Source: an uncultured Microbacterium sp.
GTDB taxonomy: Bacteria > Actinomycetota > Actinomycetes > Actinomycetales > Microbacteriaceae
Direction of reading: 5' to 3'
Length of the DNA stretch: 6,197 bases
Assembly (NCBI GenBank): GCA_937926065.1
Contig: CALANM010000124.1
Span: 1-6,197 of the forward strand
The notes under the pieces were generated by a model. It was not told the origin of the DNA. It made no database searches and saw nothing but the letters and a program-made list of their open reading frames with translations. Position numbers and translations under genes: made by a program. Below are positions 6,178-6,197 of this stretch, in pieces. Every line of letters begins with the position of its first letter. Within the stretch, counting starts at the first letter, position 1.

Positions 6178-6197
6178 GTGGCTCCCGTACCCGTTCA
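6145..6197 (-). pseudogene. Catalase-like fragment, broken at its downstream end
   Basis: From the right edge the minus strand reads (x)TG followed by NGYGSHTYSMTNAAGER. This closely resembles the conserved mid-protein catalase segment around MNGYGSHTY...NAAGER, which in intact monofunctional haem catalases continues as FWVKYHF. Here the similarity stops right after GER. The frame continues as DRTDSLRERRV, unlike catalase, through a palindromic region, then enters tsaC out of frame and stops at 6046-6048. Only about 17 residues are visible, so I cannot tell whether an upstream catalase is truncated, a remnant of a decayed gene, or joined by rearrangement or assembly. Similarity is judged from memory of the family, not from an alignment. 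Confidence 0.5.

Noticed and set aside
1..6197. CRISPR array, tRNA, rRNA, insertion sequence or novel multi-gene system
   Set aside because: No regularly spaced direct repeats, tRNA-like folds, transposase motifs or unexplained gene clusters were seen. The window is a conserved housekeeping locus.

Overview
The window reads as a high-GC actinobacterial chromosome segment, most likely from the Micrococcales and plausibly Microbacteriaceae. The evidence is strong G/C preference at third codon positions, a 262-residue ATP synthase delta subunit, and a gene order matching the atp locus known from Mycobacterium tuberculosis (Rv1301 to Rv1308: Sua5/TsaC, WecA, small membrane protein, then the F0F1 genes). 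Genus assignment is inference. All genes lie on the minus strand, so transcription runs from the right edge towards the left.

From the right: a short catalase-like peptide touches the edge (about 6145-6197) and breaks off in a palindrome-rich stretch (6103-6177). Next come three tightly coupled genes: a TsaC/YrdC-type threonylcarbamoyl-AMP synthase for tRNA t6A (5390-6088), a WecA-family polyprenyl-phosphate sugar-1-phosphate transferase (4218-5393), and a four-helix AtpI-like membrane protein (3715-4221). Consecutive genes overlap by 4 bases. The ATP synthase genes follow in canonical order: atpB (a), atpE (c), atpF (b), atpH (delta) and the first two thirds of atpA (alpha), which runs off the left edge. 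The gamma, beta and epsilon genes are expected further left, outside the window.

Together the F0 genes (a, c, b) build the proton channel and stator, delta links the stator to F1, and alpha is part of the catalytic head. The upstream membrane protein may help F0 assembly. WecA and TsaC are housekeeping cell-envelope and tRNA-modification genes that share the transcription direction but not the function.

I see no CRISPR array, tRNA, rRNA, insertion sequence or novel defence or biosynthetic system, and no gene-free stretch above 300 bases. Two points deserve a second look. First, the atpB reading frame clearly extends upstream of its first in-frame ATG but has no ATG, GTG or TTG before the preceding stop, which suggests a frameshift, a sequence error or a non-standard start. 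Second, the catalase-like remnant occupies the place where prmC is expected upstream of tsaC.
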